A program made the position numbers and the translations under genes. From NCBI GenBank assembly GCA_017883495.1, contig JADGNL010000083.1:1-7790 (forward strand): 7,790 bases of DNA, read 5' to 3'. The stretch comes from Methanomicrobiales archaeon. GTDB taxonomy: Archaea; Halobacteriota; Methanomicrobia; Methanomicrobiales; Methanospirillaceae. The notes below the pieces were generated by a model. The model did no database searches and was not told the DNA's origin. It saw nothing but the letters and a program-made list of their open reading frames with translations. Positions within the stretch are counted from its first letter, which is position 1. Each line of letters opens with the position of its first letter. Positions 5,799 to 7,790 of this stretch are shown in pieces.

Positions 5799-6367
5799 TT
5801 CCCGCGGAGGAACGCGACCGCGTCCTCGACCCCTGCCCCCGGTCGGACGATCGTCCGGTTCACCAGGTCGACCACGGTCGAGGGCGTCCCGGGAAGGCGG
5901 CCCCCGTCGATCGTGAAGTCGCGGTAGCAGTGGACATCGGTGACGGTGGCGGGCTCGGGCGCACCGTGGGTGTTCGCCGAGGTCGCCGTGATCGGCGCAT
6001 CGAAGCGGCTCACGAGCTCGACCGCGATCGGGTGCGACGGCATCCGGATCCCGATGAGGCCGGTCCCGCAGTGGAGCTGGCAGGGGAGGATGGGCCGGGC
6101 CTCGACCAGGACCGTGAACGGCCCGGGCAGGAACCGCTCGACGAACTCCTCGGCGAGGGGGTTCAAGCGCGCGACCGTGGCGAGCATCTCGAGATCGGCG
6201 ACGGCGATCGAGATAGGCTCCGAGAACGGGCGGTGCTTCGAGTCGTAGACCGAGCGGATCGCCTCGTCCGAGAGGGCGTCTGCACCGAGGCCGTAGACGG
6301 TCTCGGTGGGATAGACCACGAGGCCGTCGTGGTTGAGGACCTGGACAGCCCGCGCGATCTGGTCCAT
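5795..6367 (-). CDS. yrdC: L-threonylcarbamoyladenylate synthase (YrdC/Sua5 family)
   Basis: This enzyme makes threonylcarbamoyl-AMP from threonine, bicarbonate and ATP. That is the first step of t6A formation at A37 of ANN-decoding tRNAs, with transfer then done by the Kae1/KEOPS complex in archaea. The 190 aa cover just the YrdC domain, without the C-terminal Sua5 extension. Visible motifs are PTETVYGLG (20-28), Lys44-x-Arg46-Pro47 in SKHRPFSEP, LPGPFTVLV (80-88), GIRMPSHP (106-113) and Thr-Ser-Ala-Asn (129-132). All are typical of the ATP/threonine pocket. The ATG at 6367-6365 shares one base with the previous TGA (TGATG). It is preceded, inside the upstream gene, by a strong Shine-Dalgarno GGGGGAGG ending 8 nt before the start. 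The downstream nucleotidyltransferase overlaps by 4 bp, so the three genes are almost certainly one operon. Confidence 0.95.
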   Translation of the reverse strand: MDQIARAVQVLNHDGLVVYPTETVYGLGADALSDEAIRSVYDSKHRPFSEPISIAVADLEMLATVARLNPLAEEFVERFLPGPFTVLVEARPILPCQLHCGTGLIGIRMPSHPIAVELVSRFDAPITATSANTHGAPEPATVTDVHCYRDFTIDGGRLPGTPSTVVDLVNRTIVRPGAGVEDAVAFLRGK

Positions 6368-7047
6368 CAGAACCGCCTCCCCCGCACGCGCTCGATGTCG
6401 AACCGCGCCTTGCTTGAGACGTGCATCACGGCGAAGACGCCGGCCTGGATCGGGTCGGTCACGACGAGGTCCGCGTGGTCGGGGACCGAGCCGGCCATGT
6501 TCAGCGCTATCACGGGGATGCCCGCCTCGCGGACCCGGTCGACGGCCACCGAGACCTCGCCGCCCATGAGCGAGCCCGCGAGCACCAGGATCGAAGCCCG
6601 GGGCAGGCGGGCCACGGCGTCGACAGCGATGCCGAGGGCGTCCTCACCCACGAGCGGGATCGTGTCGACCGAGATCCGCTCGCCGCGGATATTGTGCCGG
6701 TCGGCCTCGTTCACGGCCCCGAGCGCGACCTGGGCCACCTGCGCCCCGCCGCCGATGATGATCACGCGCGAGCCGTAGATGAGCGAGAACGGGTCGCACG
6801 CGGTCGCGGACCGGACGAACGGGAGCCGGCAGAGGTCGGCGATCAGCTCGCCGGGATCGGCCGCGTCCTCGTACTCGAAGTAGAGCTCCCCCATGCCGGC
6901 GAGCGGCCCCGTCTCGAAGGTCTCCTGGTGGTTCATCAGGATGTTCGCGCCGTGGTCGGCCACGACCGCCGCGATGTCGCGGAGCACCCCCTTCCGGTTC
7001 TCCGCGATCAGCCGGATGGCGTGGAGCGGCGCGTCACCGTCGGTCAT
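6367..7047 (-). CDS. ACT-domain protein with conserved archaeal C-terminal domain (DUF5612-like), putative amino-acid-sensing regulator
   Basis: This 226-aa protein begins with an ACT domain (about residues 8-80): HAIRLIAENRKGVLRDIA, then the helix and strand VADHGANILM, the usual beta-alpha-beta start of ligand-binding ACT modules. The second half (about 88-215) is an alpha/beta domain with RVIIIGGGAQVAQVALGAV, a GED segment, LVLAGSLMGGEVSVAVD and VIALNMAGSVPDHADLVVTD. It matches what I recall as DUF5612 in methanogens, and its function is not known. ACT domains commonly bind amino acids, so a sensing role is inferred, not shown. No DNA-binding motif or enzyme active site is obvious. It is the first gene of the operon with YrdC and the nucleotidyltransferase, 60 bp from the membrane protein gene upstream. 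No Shine-Dalgarno precedes its ATG and no clear TATA box is visible in the gap, so read-through from upstream is possible. Confidence 0.85.
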   Translation of the reverse strand: MTDGDAPLHAIRLIAENRKGVLRDIAAVVADHGANILMNHQETFETGPLAGMGELYFEYEDAADPGELIADLCRLPFVRSATACDPFSLIYGSRVIIIGGGAQVAQVALGAVNEADRHNIRGERISVDTIPLVGEDALGIAVDAVARLPRASILVLAGSLMGGEVSVAVDRVREAGIPVIALNMAGSVPDHADLVVTDPIQAGVFAVMHVSSKARFDIERVRGRRF

Positions 7048-7086
7048 TTCAGGATCTGATGGACACGGATCGGCATTCAGGCTTGT

Positions 7087-7107
7087 GGTGGAGGAAAAGG
7101 GGGAGGA
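7087..7107 (-). terminator. Pyrimidine-rich tract just after the membrane protein gene, possible archaeal terminator
   Basis: Read on the - strand, the bases immediately after the TGA (7110-7108) are an almost unbroken pyrimidine run including CCCCCTTTTCC. Archaeal RNA polymerase often stops at T-rich tracts on the coding strand. This one has only four consecutive T residues and no stem-loop, so it may be partial or inactive. The rest of the 60-bp gap to the ACT gene shows nothing recognisable. Confidence 0.3.
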
Positions 7108-7790
7108 TCAGGCCGGGACCGGGGCGCTGTCGTAGATGAGGGTCACATACCGGGCCATGAAGATGGAGAACGCGGGCATGAGCGCGAGGAAGAGCAGGAA
7201 CCCGAGGCCGAGCGTGAGCACGCCCAGGATGACCAGCGCGACGACGACCACGAAGAGTGCGACGTAGAGAACGATCAGGGCGAGGATGTAGGAGCCCCAG
7301 CCAATCCGGCCGATGTGCGCGAGGATCGCGGAGAAGTTGAAGGCCTCGCCGAACGAGTCCGTCCGGGCGAACCGGACCGAGGCCATCATCGAGACGAGCG
7401 AGATCGCGATCGAGAGGACGATCTGGACCAGGGCCAGGACGAGGGCCGCCCCGATGGCCGCGCCCGCGAGCCCGCCGTTCACCGACCCGTCCGACCGCGA
7501 CATGACGCTGAACGGGAGGAAGACAGCCAGATTGATCAGGATCGAGACGATGATGATCGGAATCGCATAGACGAACTGCACGATGAAGAGCTTGATCCCG
7601 TCGACGAAGACCGCGACCCAGTCCTGCGGGTCGGGCGGAGTCCGATCGCCCCGGTAAACCAGGACCGTGTATCCGAGAATGATGGGAAAGATGATCGTCC
7701 CGATGAGCAGGATCAGCCAGCGCATCCATCTGCCGACCAGCGCTTCCTTCGTGTACTCGAAGGCGTCGCCGAGCATTGCACCGATTTCCA
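7108..7790 (-). CDS. DUF4013-type multi-pass archaeal membrane protein, start probably just outside the window
   Basis: From the internal ATG at 7776-7774 the protein is 222 aa with about five hydrophobic segments: residues 20-40, 63-90, 103-131, 162-185 and 186-208. Between segments 3 and 4 is an amphipathic stretch with GEAFNFSAILAHIGRIGWGSY, a pattern repeated in DUF4013 proteins of methanogens. The N-terminal stretch DAFEYTKEALVGRWMRW is also typical of the family. The frame stays open to the edge: bases 7790-7777 read (x)TG GAA ATC GGT GCA before the ATG. If base 7791 supplies an A on the coding strand, the protein would begin Met-Glu-Ile-Gly-Ala-Met, which fits my memory of family N-termini better. 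It is therefore marked as reaching the edge. No catalytic motif is visible. The role is unknown: an integral membrane protein with no transport signature. It is separated from the downstream operon by 60 bp. Confidence 0.85.
   Translation of the reverse strand, partial: EIGAMLGDAFEYTKEALVGRWMRWLILLIGTIIFPIILGYTVLVYRGDRTPPDPQDWVAVFVDGIKLFIVQFVYAIPIIIVSILINLAVFLPFSVMSRSDGSVNGGLAGAAIGAALVLALVQIVLSIAISLVSMMASVRFARTDSFGEAFNFSAILAHIGRIGWGSYILALIVLYVALFVVVVALVILGVLTLGLGFLLFLALMPAFSIFMARYVTLIYDSAPVPA

Noticed and set aside
4425..5927. 500-codon open frame on the + strand across the Cas4-like and nucleotidyltransferase genes
   Set aside because: It crosses two well-supported genes in other frames, and its translation is low-complexity Arg/Pro/Val-rich. 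It is a composition artefact.
5930..6778. 282-codon + strand open frame opposite YrdC and the ACT gene
   Set aside because: It lies opposite two genes with clear family motifs and tight operon overlaps, and its own translation is Arg/Asp/Glu-rich without a domain.

Overview
The window looks like chromosomal DNA from a high-GC methanogenic euryarchaeon, most likely of the order Methanomicrobiales. The evidence is gene content: a DUF4013-type archaeal membrane protein, an ACT-domain protein with a C-terminal domain typical of methanogens, a COG1665-like nucleotidyltransferase, a methanogen-type peptide-maturase radical SAM protein and a 2-hydroxyacyl-CoA dehydratase-type activase. An AT-rich TATA box also lies directly before one start codon. 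Placement below the order level is not possible from the sequence alone.

Layout. (1) 1-937, + strand: the end of a 2-hydroxyacyl-CoA dehydratase / double-cubane-type protein, overlapped by 4 bp (GTGA) by its ATP-dependent [4Fe-4S] activase. (2) 938-1245: a gene-free stretch of about 308 bp with weak promoter-like AT-rich sites and one possible hairpin. (3) 1246-4869, + strand: a radical SAM/SPASM protein, a rubredoxin fused to a thiamine-diphosphate (ThDP) enzyme of the acetolactate synthase/pyruvate oxidase superfamily, and a Cas4-like Fe-S protein that overlaps the fusion gene by 4 bp and seems to have lost its nuclease residues. (4) 4866-7047, - strand: a tightly packed operon read right to left: ACT-domain protein, YrdC-type threonylcarbamoyl-AMP synthase, then the nucleotidyltransferase, with 1-bp and 4-bp overlaps. 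It converges on the Cas4-like gene, and the two final TAG stops share one CTAG palindrome. (5) 7108-7790, - strand: a DUF4013-type multi-pass membrane protein whose start probably lies just outside the window.

How the genes may work together. The activase and its partner form a low-potential, ATP-gated electron-transfer pair. The radical SAM, rubredoxin-ThDP and Cas4-like genes all encode iron proteins and are co-directional. Only the last two are clearly coupled, because a good TATA box separates the first from the second. The - strand operon includes one well-understood step, the first step of tRNA t6A synthesis, flanked by two proteins of unknown role. The points most worth a second look are the rubredoxin-ThDP fusion, the Cas4-like protein that keeps its Fe-S cysteines but not its catalytic lysine, and the radical SAM peptide-maturase candidate with no visible precursor peptide nearby.
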